Shown here piece by piece: positions 22,350 through 34,359 of a DNA stretch of 64,000 nucleotides. A program made the position numbers and the translations under genes. This DNA comes from Ignelater luminosus (Eukaryota; Arthropoda; Insecta; Coleoptera; Elateridae), in NCBI GenBank assembly GCA_011009095.1, contig VTPC01000494.1, positions 62,001-126,000 of the forward strand. The letters run 5' to 3'. A model generated the notes under the pieces. That model saw only the letters and a program-made list of their open reading frames with translations. It was not told the DNA's origin and made no database searches. How positions within the stretch are numbered: the stretch's first letter is position 1; each line of letters starts with the position of its first letter.

Positions 22350-24107
22350 TTTAGCAATAGTAATCGTATTAAGTATTTTTTAACATAGCAATACAGTTGT
22401 AATAATTGTTGTCGTAAATGCTTTTAGAATTTAGTAAAATACACAAAAGTATTTAAAAATGCATTTCTATTCCTTTCATTAATTTTTCGTTGTTTTATTT
22501 CAACGCGCAGATTATTGAAGCACTCTGTACAATGTTAAAACTTTAAACTATTAAACACTGTTTCAGATGTAATTCATTTAACATCTCTCTTGAATAGTTA
22601 ATCCTCCAATTAAGTTGTTTTATACTTACAGTAGAAGAGGATAAGAGCAAAAGGAACTCATTACAAAGTTATTGGAATCTTGAAGAGACAAAATTAAGTT
22701 TAGAACGTTGAAAAGTAGGTCTGAAATTGAATAAATCACAAATTTTCAATTTAGAGAACGTTTGATAAATCATTTAAATAAATAAGCTATTAAATACTCC
22801 ATGGAACCAGAGGGATATTGTACAAAAAACTAAAAAGCGGTTTTCAGTAGAAACAAAAGCATAAAAAACCCTTAATTTTCATTTATATTCGCATCTTCAA
22901 AGAACTGCTTTTTGTAGATCATTTCCACTATTTATTTATCTGGTTTTTTTTCTGAAAAAATTAAAACAGATATTAATTGTAGCTGTTATGACATTGCTAT
23001 TAACGTGTACGCACGAAGCTTTTGTAATAAACTCTTTGAAATACAATAAAGCCGTGTTTTGTGAAAAGTCAATAGCTGAAATTCTAGAAAAATCAAAATC
23101 CTGCTTTGAGCAAGCTAAACAAGTCAGGTAATCCTGCTTGCTGCGTTCAACAGGTAATATTTTATTTTTATCGATTTCTGTTTATAAAAGTGGAACGGTT
23201 TTATTATAAATGATTGGTTATAATAATTTTACTTTCAGATGTTTTGACGTAAGTTACAGCTTGTCAGAGATAGAGCAAGAAACAGGGAGTTTGTAGCCGC
23301 AATTCTGCTTTACCTTAGTATTGATTGGTATCTAAAAACTTTTGATACGCAATTAACGTTTAATCTTAAAGCATACAGCGAAGTACTTTAAAATGTATCG
23401 AGGAATTTTAAAAGGTTTGTTGTACAAAAGCAATTGTTCTTTATTTCTCTTAGAGGTAAATTTTCTAAATTAAATTATGGATGCAAAGGACAATCGACTA
23501 ACTGCTTTTTAAACACGTAGTACCTATTGCAGTTTAGTATTTTTCTAATTAGTATGTATTTTGCAGGTTGAATCTAGAATCAAAATGTCGCGTTACATTC
23601 CATTATTTGCTAGCAGTGGAGGTTATAAAGTAAATGCTTTTAGTAAGTGAGGGGAATATTTTGTTAATTCGGTTACAGACTGTGATTACGAGCCAATGTC
23701 ATCTGAAGGTTTCTTTGCAATGTTGGGTATCTTGTTACGGCACTACGGCAGATTTCTTTGCTTAGATTTTATTATTATTGCAATTTATGGCAAACCGGAG
23801 TACAGTCTTGTTTCAATCATGGTATATTTCTCTCTATCCTCGTCTTCTTCTTTATGATCACCAAGTCGTTCTTTCTAGACTCTGCACTGGCTTTATTGTC
23901 CATTTCTACGTTGTCTTTTCTGTGACCATCATTTATAATAACTAAAGCCGAACTATTATTTTGCAGTTCTAGTTTAGCTTCTACTTAAAATGTTGATAAT
24001 AGGTACAGGAAGATTTTCTAACAAGTCAGGTAAAATCAGATTTAATTAGTTAATGAAATAGAAAGTGAAATTTCTATAATTTCATTACTCAGGTTATAGG
24101 TTATCAC

Positions 24108-24275
24108 TAGAGATCGGAAAAATATGCAAAATGTCCATTGTATCTTTCGATGAATTTGTTCAAAACATTGGAATTACGCGTTTTATTACTTATTATATGT
24201 TAAATACTTCTGGATAACAATAAAATTTACTATATCAGAATTCTGAAGGCATTTTGCATATTTTTCCGATCTCTA
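24108..24275. mobile_element. hAT-type MITE, 168 bp, with 8-bp target duplication
   Basis: Near-perfect 26-bp inverted ends start TAGAGATCGGAAAAATATG. Flanks GTTATCAC (24100-24107) and GTTATCGC (24276-24283) are an 8-bp target duplication with one mismatch, the hallmark of hAT insertion. There is no coding content. Confidence 0.8.
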
Positions 24276-25006
24276 GTTATCGCCAGCTACCAACGCAAGT
24301 TATCAAAACAAGTTTTTATATAATAGTTTGTTTGTCCTTTCTTCATCAAAGATTCTGTTGATTTATCTCCCTGATATCAGCTTTCATTTTACCTCCAAGC
24401 ACGTCTACGCTTTGATCCAAACAAATTATCACTTGCAATAAATTGAGCCTTGTCCTACCATGTGAGAAATAGTGTGACTCTCTCTTGATCAAAGTTTCTA
24501 GAACTAACATTTGTTGGTCTCAGAATGTAGTTGTCACCAGAATAACAATTTGGGCAATTTAATTGGTGCTTTTGTATTCATTCTCTTTTTTGCATTCTTC
24601 TGTGTCTCATTGAGATTTGCAGTCAGTTTAAGATTGGTCAATTGCTATTTGCCATAACCAGCATACAGCTTTCAGAAGACACATCGTCATTTGTAGTAGA
24701 GGATGGTAAGAAAACTGTAAAATCAGATACGCTCATGATGTTTGTTTACCCAAATCAACCTCAGAAATGTTCCTAACCTATTTTCAGACATTATCATATA
24801 ATAGATTTTGAAAAATCATCCAATAAATAATTAGTTGTACCTGTTTCGGCGTCTGCAAATCTTACTGTAGGTGAAATAGACAGCTTTCGTGCTAGCGTCA
24901 TGATATTAACCCTGTAAATGGAATTGTGTCGAGATTATTGACATTTATCGTTATAAAGTAGCAACTATGGATATTAAGATATAAAAACTATTGGTATTGT
25001 AACATA

Positions 25007-25204
25007 CAGTTTGCGACATTATTAATAATGAGACTCGAGAAAGGACTTGAACACAACACAAACTCGAGAGAACGAGATTTCAGGCCACCGATCGATAATG
25101 CCGCAGATAAATGCGTACGTACTATTGGCATGAAACCTTGTTCTCTCAAGTTTTATGTTGTGTTCAAATGCATTCTCGAGTCTCATTACTAATGTAGCAG
25201 ACTG
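25007..25204. mobile_element. Palindromic MITE, 198 bp, TA target duplication
   Basis: Arms of about 80 bp (25007-25086 and 25128-25204) match with few differences; shared blocks include AATGAGACTCGAGAA and TTGAACACAACA. About 40 bp separates them. TA flanks both ends (25005-25006, 25205-25206). The open frame here is the hairpin read through. Confidence 0.8.
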
Positions 25205-25299
25205 TACATAATGACTTATTCGACCGGAACACTCTGGAGTATGTGGAAAAATTTTGTAATGGAGTGCAGTGTTTAGTGTTTTTTGCAAGTGTACAGACG

Positions 25300-26569
25300 T
25301 GTTGGTTAGATGCTAGATACTCTCGTCGACAGTCATCCCAACCAGCAGTTGGGGAAAAGAAGAGCAGGCTCTCCTACTATCACTACAGATGTCGATAAAT
25401 GACAAAAAATTGGCCGACATTTGTTGCTGACGGTTAGTGTTAATGATGGTAGTTATGAATATCTCAATATAAACGCACTAAACTACATTTGTTGGTCCGT
25501 ACCTGCATGGCAGTAAGCGGAGCTTCGTTGTGCTAACTTGCCACCTTAAAATATTATCAAGGATGTCTTTATTTACTTTAGAATTTTTTTTTCATTTTTA
25601 TTACTGTTATTTATATTTATTTATTCTTTTTGTTTCGTTGATATTCTTTTCCTTTCTTCTTATATTGTTGCCCTTATTAATTCCATTTGCAACAAGGCTG
25701 TTTTATTCATTTAAAAACGCATAAATAAAACAAAATTGTAGGTTGGAATGAACAAAAGAAGGGTTAAGAGAGAATGCTGACATCGCGACGATTCTTCTAA
25801 GTAGGCGTTTATATAAACGTGAGGTGTATCGATGCGGATTGTCCTTAGTCCGCGCAAAAGTTTCAACCTTGCCTGTGCCTAAGCTTTCGTGCCTATCTCT
25901 ATTCTAAGTGACACTGCTGCAAAGATGGGTGATGTTGGCAGAACTGACTGCTGCTAGTAAATCTTCTTCTGGTTAGGCTAAGTGAAACTGGAACATTGTT
26001 GAGTTTGCTCAATGTCAAAGTTGAAAATCACTGCTCCTGCTGCTGCAAAGTAGCAGAGACCACTGTAGGCTGAGGTCTTTTCGGCCTAATTAGAGATCGG
26101 TTTTCTTGATTAACTGAACGCTGTACACGGTCAAGAGATAGGACAAGATGGATTTGATAACAAACTTACGACAACACTTTATACGATATGTCGGGCCTGT
26201 TTGATTCGGAAGAAATTGTACGATGCGTGCATTGCGTCTCACCTCTGCTGGCGCTCTCGTATACTTGGCGGTTTGGGTGTTGGTGGCCTCTAGGATTTTT
26301 CTGGAACTTGAAGCATAAAACAAAATTTCAACGGAGAAGGGGAGTTGTAGAGAAGTTTTGTTGAAAGATTAGGATTAATGTTTGATAATTGAGTATCTCG
26401 AGAACTGTTGATGTTGATGGTATTAAGGTGCTACGGTTTGGGTTATTTGGTGGCCAGGGGTGTGTTTTCTGGGATGTCTTGGAGGTCATCGAGAGGGTCA
26501 TGAGCTTGGGCGAGAAGGATGGTTAGGGATGTTTAAGCTTCTTCTTGGTGATGGGGATAGGTGAGAGTT
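25300..26569. other. Non-coding stretch, possible LINE 3' debris
   Basis: No recognisable gene. It is GC-richer than the surroundings between about 25800 and 26560 and adjoins the minus-strand LINE fragment, so it may be that element's 3' part. A T-rich block lies at 25580-25690. Confidence 0.3.
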
Positions 26570-27330
26570 CTAAGACTATTGACAGCGACGGTTTGGTTCT
26601 GCTCTCTGCCAAGCTGAGAATTGAGTCTGGCTCACAAACCTCCCCGAAGGAGTAAAAGCGATCCACTCAAAGTAATCTCCGACGCACCACCCTTTGCTTC
26701 CTACGTAGCGATTCCACGAGTCTAGATGCGGCAGCTCCGATGCAGTTAAAGCGATAATCCAAGATGGAGCGGACGAAAGTTTTGTAAGTATGAATAAGGT
26801 GATGTGATGCCGCCGCACAAAACGATATCGCAGGATTGCTTGACTTCTTGAGCCCAAGAGAAGGTTTTCGAGAATGTGATGCCCAGGCACACTGGGGTGA
26901 GACAGTCGCAGACAACTGTTTGAAAATTCTAGATGAACGTTGTTATCTGAGAGGCTCGGCTTCGCAGACAAGTTAAGTGTCGGGAAAAGATCGCCTGGGG
27001 CTTGTTGCGGTTGGATCTGATCCTCCACCGCTGCTGGGGCTAGATCTTCAGTCATGTTACAAATATCTGGAAACAGCGACAAAGGAAGACGATATTGCAC
27101 CAAGTGCTGGGTCTTCGGCGAATTGTGCCACTGTTCTAAGATCAGAACAGAAAGGAGTATAGGAGGGATCCTTATGGAACGCCAGTCTGGAAAGTGTAGA
27201 CGCAAAAGAGTTGCTGACCAGTTCGTATCTGTTAACGGAGGCGGATGTGGAAGCTGCCAAGAATTGAGAAAGGACTTTGGAAGCAAAAAGTACTTCTGTT
27301 ATTATGTTTTGCACAACTTTCTTGGGCATT
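26570..27330 (-). mobile_element. Non-LTR retrotransposon (Jockey/R1-like) RT fragment
   Basis: The minus strand shows pieces of the C-terminal half of a LINE reverse transcriptase in shifting frames. A GVPxGS-like strand comes first, then AEDPALGAISSS (degenerate YADDTAL), then KPSLSDNNVHLEF, PQCAWASHSRKPSLGLKK (pattern CLGxxxxxxLSW) and HTYKTFVRSILDYRFNCIG, the usual YxxFVRSxLDYG block. Several frame changes break it. It lies between exons 5 and 7 of the decayed oxidoreductase paralogue. Confidence 0.65.
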
Positions 27331-27334
27331 TCAT

Positions 27335-28215
27335 TATTATGTACTTCTCACACAACCTCTAACTTATCAACTCTTTTTATACTGTTTGACGTCTTTCTTA
27401 AATTAGACTTCATTAGTGCTCAATATCGTTTGGGGATTTGGGGATTAAAACTTTTGTTTCTTTTGGTATAAAATTTATATTATGATTTTTGAACAATTTG
27501 ATCCCAGTCCAAATTTATCCCATGGTTGATCATCGATTACACTATACAACGGCTATAAATTAAAACAAATACGATTGCTACCCAACACTTAGCCTACTTT
27601 ACAAAATATTTTATAATCTGCTAATATTTGCAGAACTTTTGTTACTATTCCTTAGTATCATATATTGTACGAACAGATTAGAACTTTAACTTGTGTTCGA
27701 GCTCGCTTTCATTAATTCTTCACCGCTGGGTTGTTCGTCACCACGACTGGAATTTCAAGAGTTTGGCCGTTCACTATAACAACTTGGAAATGACAATGAC
27801 GTAGACATTGCCTAAACCTACTTGCCGACCAACCGCGCCATATTCTAACCACTCTGTAGCATTGGCTGACGGTTAATTTAATTTACTTACTACCAGAGCG
27901 ACGTGTTATCGCGTTCCGCGTGCTTTTGTATTTTTCACTCCACAAAAAAGTTTTTTCCATTGGCACAACAGAGAACGACTACTTTAAGGTCAAGTCACCT
28001 TTGGTGGCTACATTTACGTTAATTAGATTAGATTAGGAAGCAGTGTGTTGTTTATCTAGAACCAGAGGTATAGGAAGAGAGAATTGTGCCTGGTAATGTA
28101 TAAAAATGAATCTGCAGTGTAGTTTAGTGACCCAAATAGGTTAGAATAAAAATAAATGAAATTAGTTAAATAGCAAATCTGAAATAAAAAGAAATCCAAA
28201 CCTAAAAATAGCTTC
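27335..28215. other. No gene seen
   Basis: AT-rich spacer inside the decayed paralogue. Nothing is recognised. Confidence 0.4.
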
Positions 28216-28859
28216 TATTCTATGGATTTAAAAGAATGGTTAAAATCGTAAATCAACATTCGGTTCAAGGGGTTGAAACAACTTACGGTTTAGAACGTAA
28301 AACACGTCCAGTATTCTTTTGCAACAAGATATCAGACAGCTTGTTTCAGTAAAATGAAGCATTTCTTTGATGTTATTGAAGGTAAACTAAAACATATTCC
28401 TGCCTGCTTATTAAATTCTTCCAGGAAATATAAAAATCTATCTGTAGCTAAAGATAAACTAAAAGTAACTTTATGTTTGTTAGTAAAATTGCATTCGCCT
28501 GTGACGAAGCAACGCGAACGGGAAAATCCGTTGAAATTAAATGGACTCAAGATGAATTACCCAATCATTAAATGATTCGAAGTTCCGCTTTTGTGTTATT
28601 ATAATGAATTATCCCTTTTATACTGAAACTTTCAGTAGTAATAGAAGTATTCTAACTTTTAATATTTTTTCTCTTTATATTGGATTTATCGTTATAAGAA
28701 ATGTCTAGTGATCACAGATAGATTTTTATAATTTGTAAATGCTAATTACTAATTAGTAACTTCTACAGCCATTGAGTTCTATTAAATTGACTGTTTGTTT
28801 AAAAGATCTTTCAGAAATTATATAACATAGTTTTAAATAAAGCATTTAAAAAACTATTA

Positions 28860-28945
28860 AAGAAGCCTGTGAGTTTCGAACCCGGCAATCGTTACATCAA
28901 AAAGATGTTTGTACAGTGGCCATGGCCGGTTAGTAAGGAGTGGTT
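28860..28945 (-). repeat. tRNA-like / tRNA-derived SINE remnant
   Basis: On the minus strand a box B (GGGTTCGAAAC) follows a possible degenerate box A (TGGCCACTGTAC) at about 50 bp, with a short hairpin (CATCTTTTTGATG) between, like a Ser/Leu-type tRNA body. The acceptor stem does not close, so this is not a functional tRNA; a SINE head or tRNA pseudogene is more likely. Confidence 0.35.
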
Positions 28946-28949
28946 TGTT

Positions 28950-30700
28950 AACTATCAGCTTAAAAATTAAAGTTGCGGAAAAGTATTATAGAATTAAATT
29001 TCTAAATTTAAATATAAGTATCGATTTCCTTGGAGACAGAAAGATCTTCCAATCAGTATTTTGAAAATTACTTACAACAGTTTTCTTTATGTTTCAAAGG
29101 AAGTTCGCCGGTATTCTATCAGCTCGTATTAACAGTTGTTAATCAACAACTATTTAATTTGATTCGTTCTAGAGCTCCGCAGCTTAACAACTTCGCATAC
29201 TAATATTCTCTGAAAGACGTTTTGTGTTAATATACGTGGCGTTCCTGCATAGGCATTAGAGAAAGCAAGCTACGTAGTGTGGCTTTATCCCTTGTGAACA
29301 ATTATAGTGAGTGGCAGATTAGTGGATTGCATTAGTTAATTGTCTCATGTGTGATGTACTTGTTAATACCAGCGGATAAGATGTAATTATAGGTACTGTG
29401 GTCTAAACTACTACTTTTTTTTTAATTTCCCATTAGAATTGTAAGAAACTGTCTTCGACATAAAATCGGAGACTGACACAAATTCTTGTGAGAGAAGTCC
29501 TACTTTTAATTTTAAAAAAGAAACACGAACATTTTATATTTTTATTGCAAACGATTTTAATTTTGACGCAATTTCTTTTGTAATAAGCACTTTGGTACTG
29601 ACTTATATTACAATTAGAAATTAAAACTGTTAGTGCTAATTAAAAATGTTTCTGGTTGATATTAAACGTTCCGGCATAATCGAGGTTTTGAAATACGTCA
29701 GATAAGAAATACAATAATAAAAAACAGCTGAATCAGAAATTTAAAAAAATATATTGCAAGAATACTTGATATTTTTCAAAATATATGCAAACAGATAAAG
29801 ACAACTCTAGTTATGCGAGTAGTAGTCACTTATTTGCATCCTAATCTTAAAATACCTTGTTAATTTTATAACTGAAGGATGTAAAGATTTTAAATCGGAA
29901 ATGCTTTGGTATATACGTACCTAACTTAGTTTTCATTAATGACTTTTTGTTTTTCCCTATGAAAGTATTTAGTTTAAATATAAATTATTTAACTAACTGC
30001 TTACTATTAAATAGTTTTATTATGTCATCTATTTATATATCATGAATAAACTATTTATAGCAGTTTGGACACTTTCCAAAATAAAAATAATTTTTGACAA
30101 TGCATCATTTAGCTGCATGAAGAAAAAACACGTTTTAATTCAAGTGAATTTTGACACTACAGTTCAGTCTTTTTTATCTACGAGTTAGTGTTTTATTGTG
30201 TAAATCGCTTTTATGGATTCTGAATTAAGAAAAGACATCATCAATAACTAACTGGTAAGTAACTTAGTATTATTATTAGTTATTACTCTGAAAGTGTAAA
30301 AACCGGGTTTTTAAAAAGAATTTTAAAAAATACGGCTTCTAACTGATACTAATGAGGGCAGCAGCTATTCGACGAAATGGTACAGTAGTGTCAAGCTTCA
30401 CAAATAGTGTCACTTGGGGAAACAACTTGAAACTAAAAATAAAAAGAATGTAATGACACTGACTAGCAATCGAGGCTATATACCTGTCTTGTTTTCTTGA
30501 AGAACTTTAAGCTATCTATCAGAGACGTACAACCGTTAAAGAGAATCCTAGACGCACTAAAACAATTCTTCATCAATTGTTTTACTGTTTTATCATGAGA
30601 CTGGTTTAAAATTTAAAGTACAAAATAAAGAAAAGTCAAAAACGTAAAATGTTTTTTATGCAATACGAAACAAAAGACAATATCGTAGTATTTGCTTGCA
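28950..30700. other. No gene seen
   Basis: AT-rich. A plus-strand donor-like site (CTG|GTAAGT) lies at 30254, with a 12-codon frame starting MDSELRKD at 30213 just before it. A stop ends that frame before the donor, so no exon is called. Confidence 0.3.
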
Positions 30701-30705
30701 CTTAC

Positions 30706-31082
30706 CTGGAACCCCTAAGGCCTGTTGCAATGAGAAAAATTGCACAACACCTGAAACAAAACAGAGAATTTAGTAATAAGTTTATATCGTATTACATTAA
30801 CTGCTAATATTCACGTGTCCAATTACTAATTTATTTAAGTAGATATTTACTTAAGAACTATTCAGTCCGACAAACCTGACGAGTAACTGAGCTGGGCTGC
30901 GACAAGCAATTGAGCGATTACATTTGCATCGACTATTCCTGCTAAGGTTTCCCCGTGCTTTGTCTTAGTGGTATAAGTGAGTACAGGAACACCAATCCTT
31001 ACTAAAAATCCCCGTTTGTGGCCAAAAAGACGCCTTCGAGTTCCTAAAGCGGCCCGCCTTAACGGAAGAAGAAACGCGTTTT
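30706..31082 (-). CDS. Candidate host gene of unknown function: two internal exons including a 45-nt microexon
   Basis: On the minus strand an open block at 31082-30876 (207 nt) is preceded by a candidate acceptor (GGTTGCTGTGGCTAG) and followed by a donor (CAG|GTTTGT). After a 125-nt intron with a strong acceptor (CTCTGTTTTGTTTCAG) comes a 45-nt exon at 30750-30706 bounded by CCAG|GTAAGT. Both blocks have symmetric phase 1, and joining keeps the frame open: ...GRRRLFGHKRGFL-type basic residues, VLTYTTKTKHGETLAGIVD, NVIAQLLVAAQLSYSSG, then VVQFFSLQQALGVPG. The region is GC-richer than its surroundings. I do not recognise the product, and first and last exons were not found. It could still be a chance open frame. 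Confidence 0.4.
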
Positions 31083-31319
31083 CTAGCCACAGCAACCAAA
31101 ACAAAAAACCAATAGAGAATAAAACGACCGACAGTTACAGTTACACAGATGTAGTTACAATATCGACAACACCCATACAACCGACAGAAGCCATTACACA
31201 AATTATTCAACTGACAGATTCGCACCATCATCAACATCAAGCCGTAAGCACTGTCTCTTCTGGATTTTCCTACCGCCTGAACCTCCACATATATAGCCTG
31301 CACATTGACTAGTTATTAT

Positions 31320-32240
31320 CTAGAATAGCTTGGCTAGGGTAATTTGTTATTGAATCTAACTTAAGCTTTGTTAAAACATTTATTTGTTAGTTGCACGTTA
31401 ACCCTAAAGAAACCTAACAATACAGAAAACAAATTCTATAAGAACTGGCCTCCGAGCACTGACACCGTACAAAATCGACGGCCGTAATAGCGTCACAAAC
31501 TTTGCATCTAACGGCGTTTATTTCATTTTGTTTTCTACAAAATCTTGAGCTACTGCCATACTCTAGCCTCATATTAGAACTATAACTTCCAGGTAATACA
31601 ACAGCTATATCTAGATGCTCAACTTACTGTTTGTTGGAACTGGCTTGCCATGGACTCTTATGAATCTAGAGATTTTCATCTATTTACTTAGTATATAAGT
31701 GTTCTGATGAGAACTTCCTTTTCTACATTTTTACCAACAAAGTTCTCTATAGGTTTAAGAAAGAAATGACATAAATTGGACTTGATTTCAACTAGAGGTG
31801 GTTGAGACAAATTTGAGAATAAACATCTTTACCTGTGATAAAAGGTATGATAAAGAAATTTTACATTTTCAGAGCCAAAAGATTCAAAAAACATTCTTGT
31901 AATGTTTTACTTCTACATCTTGAAAAACAACGACGATACGAATTTTCAAATCTGATAGTTCAAAAAGTAGATTTTCTGTAGCGAACACGCGAAGTTTTAG
32001 TAATAGTAAATAAATATGTTAGCAATTGCAAACTGCATCAGAAGTCGCTTTATGTTTCATTTAAAATGGTCTGTTCAGCTTTTTGATTGTAACTTAATTA
32101 AAAAAAACTGGACTGGTAAAAAAAAACTGTTAAACTGTATTATATCTTTCTATGGAAACTCAGGACCCTTCTCAAATAGACAGCTTTATGGGAAACTAAC
32201 CTAATTTAAATAAATAAAATCTGACAATCAGGTCAACTAA
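31320..32240. other. No gene seen
   Basis: AT-rich sequence with no recognisable feature; short open frames only. Confidence 0.4.
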
Positions 32241-32330
32241 AGGGCTGGCAAACCATATTTGGGTGCCAAGACACAGTGGAATTAGAAGCAATAAACTAGG
32301 TTTAGTCAGTCCATTTCGTGGTCCCGGTTA
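32241..32330 (+). mobile_element. LINE RNase H fragment
   Basis: The frame reads ANHIWVPRHSGIRSNKL, matching the WVPGHSGIxGNExAD block of the RNase H domain of I/R1/Jockey-type LINEs. The rest is unrecognisable, and possible C-terminal debris extends to about 32560. Confidence 0.5.
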
Positions 32331-32559
32331 ACTTTTGCAATGTCTGTGAGCCTCCTAAAAGATATTATAACTGACTGAATAAAAAAAAACACTCAAACAA
32401 CTAGATGGACGTGGTAGTCTGCTACTAATCCATGTAAGAAGCAACTTAGAAACTACCATGATTGTAGCTGGCATTAACTGAAGACTGATAGAGTTATGGA
32501 AGACTATGTCAGGACAATTTACATTCTGGTTATGCCTCTAATAGACACTGATCTTTTCT

Positions 32560-33520
32560 AGACCTTACTTATAATGAAATCGAAAAATCTTAGCTCCTAC
32601 TCAATAAAAAGAATGTATCAGCTTATAGAGAGTAGAGATTTCTGAAGTGGGCCATACAATAATGATAAGCCTTAGCAACGTAATAAATCTTTTAGAAGAA
32701 AACAAGTCACAGTTTGGAAAAATATCCAGCCAATATCCAATTAAGTGTTTTAAAAAGAAAGATATCCAATTTATTGCAGCAACAAGATCTATACAAACCA
32801 AACCGGAAACAGCAACTTCGAGAATTTTGTACATTTCGAAAATTACTGACAAAGTCGTTGAAAGACCTTTGGTAAAAACTATGTAAAGGTCTTCCCTAGA
32901 AAAGAATATTTGAGCAAGGTATACGTGGGTTTACGAAGAAGGAGAAGGTAATTTCGAAAACAATTGCAGAAAATGTTTTAGACTAACATCAGAAAATGAG
33001 CAAATAGAGTAAATTCAAGAATTAGCAAACTTTTCCCCAATACGTTATTTATGCTTGGTAATAACGATATATTGTTTTATTATTTTCAATCTTTTCTTTT
33101 GTAAATATGTTATTCCTTTTTAGAAATTAAGTTTAACGTCTTTCTATAACATAAAAGCCCCTTGGTTTAATGCCCCCTGGCATTGTCTAAATTTATGGCT
33201 TGAAAACGTTAAATTTCTCTAGAATTATTTTATAAAAATGTTTTCTTAATATTAAATTAGGGTTGTATTAGGGCTTGATATAGAATGAAATTACCTCTGA
33301 ATTTATATTCTTCAGACTTTGTTTTTGCGACTCAAAGAATTTTATACTCTTATCTTTTAGGTTTATTACCCTTAAAACTATAAATCTGTCACCTTGTCTA
33401 GCATTGACAAGATTTATATTTCCTATAATTGCCGAGTGCAACATTTAAATTTCTCGCTAAATCACACCTTTCTTGCATTATTTAATTGATTCTCCGATCA
33501 CCCAATATGTTTATCAACCA
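32560..33520. other. No gene seen
   Basis: A 79-codon frame at 32647-32886 has no recognisable domain. Nothing else stands out. Confidence 0.4.
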
Positions 33521-33525
33521 ATTAT

Positions 33526-34352
33526 CTGTTAGTTCCACCCTCTTGGGGGGTTGGAAGTTACCTTTTTCGCTTCAGCACTCAACAGAGTTTACCTAAGGCT
33601 ATCGAAGTAGAAGCACGCATCTTTCGTGTCTTCTCTTGTGAAATTTTGGAACATAGAAATAATCTCACGAACTACCGAGAAATAGTCAAGTGCTGGACTA
33701 ATTTTCTAATAAGGTGAAGTTCTACCTGAGTGAAAACATTGCGAATGAAATCTGTCTTCGTTAGACAATTGATAGACTCTTCCCTGAGATATTCTGGATG
33801 CGTCTTTATCGTACCGTACTTCGAAAATCATCGCCAGCAGGCGGAAATTGCTTAATAATTTTACAACGAACTCTTAAAACTACCGTACCGTTATTTATCT
33901 TATAATATCGTAATATTTTTATCGAACTTTTTACGAGATTCGTACTGCTTCGTTACCTAACGTATGAGGAAGACCTCCATTCTTGTAAAGATTTATGTAG
34001 TAACTGTAAATCAAATCTTGTGTAAACCAGTGTCGCGAGTTCAGTGTATTCTGTGCCAACAACTGGGTTAGCTTGCTATTGGATTAGTTCCCGTTATAGT
34101 AAATAAACTTTACCCTTCTTTTTGAAATCTTTTATGAAGTATCGTTGACTTCTACGATTTCTCAACCTACATTCGCAATTATTTGCGAAATATATCTGCA
34201 TATTATCGTCACGTTACCAACCGCTTGGATAAAAGTAATTCACTATAAAGATTACTTAATCATCGTTTCACATTGGTGAAGAGCCTCAGAACATCGTTTC
34301 ATACTAGTGAAAAACCCGACAAACCGTTTCAGAGTGTTGAAAGGCCCGTTAA
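33526..34352 (+). mobile_element. Possible LTR-type fossil (solo LTR plus leader)
   Basis: A roughly 0.7-kb block starting TGTTAGTTCC carries an AATAAA signal near 34101. It is followed by a leader-like stretch with three imperfect tandem motifs of about 30 bp at 34262-34352. The layout resembles an LTR and leader of a Ty3-like element. No partner LTR and no coding part are visible. If real it is an old, broken remnant. Confidence 0.2.
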
Positions 34353-34359
34353 TATTGCT

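Larger units (their letters stand above)
22630..28575 (+). pseudogene. Decayed tandem paralogue of the Gfo/Idh/MocA oxidoreductase
   Basis: Exon-sized pieces follow in the order of the intact gene. Exon 3-like 22630-22709 reads KSKRNSLQSYWNL against NKWNSIKSYWNV. Exon 4-like 22983-23153 reads YNKAVFCEKSIAE and CFEQAKQV and still ends in TTCAACAG|GTAATA. Exon 5-like 23239-23300 reads RCFDVSYSL. A possible exon 6 relic lies near 23650-23710. Exon 7-like 28220-28381 reads YGFKRMVKIVNQHSVQGVE and then KHFFDVIEG. Exon 8-like 28450-28572 reads SKIAFACDEATRTGKSVEI and ends in WTQDELPNH before a stop. Internal stops and frame changes occur, and exons 1-2 are missing. MITEs and a LINE fragment lie between exons 5 and 7. 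Divergence from the intact gene shows an old duplication. Confidence 0.8.

Noticed and set aside
28354-28575. A 73-codon plus-strand frame
   Set aside because: It overlaps the exon 7/8 remnants of the decayed oxidoreductase paralogue in a different frame from the recognisable one.
28860-28945. Functional tRNA gene
   Set aside because: Box B is good, but no closed acceptor stem or proper anticodon arm is visible; kept only as a tRNA-like remnant.
30213-30253. Possible short first coding exon MDSELRKDIINN with GTAAGT donor
   Set aside because: An in-frame stop precedes the donor and no partner exon was seen.
33526-34352. Complete LTR retroelement
   Set aside because: No second LTR and no coding region are visible; at most an old fragment, given low confidence.
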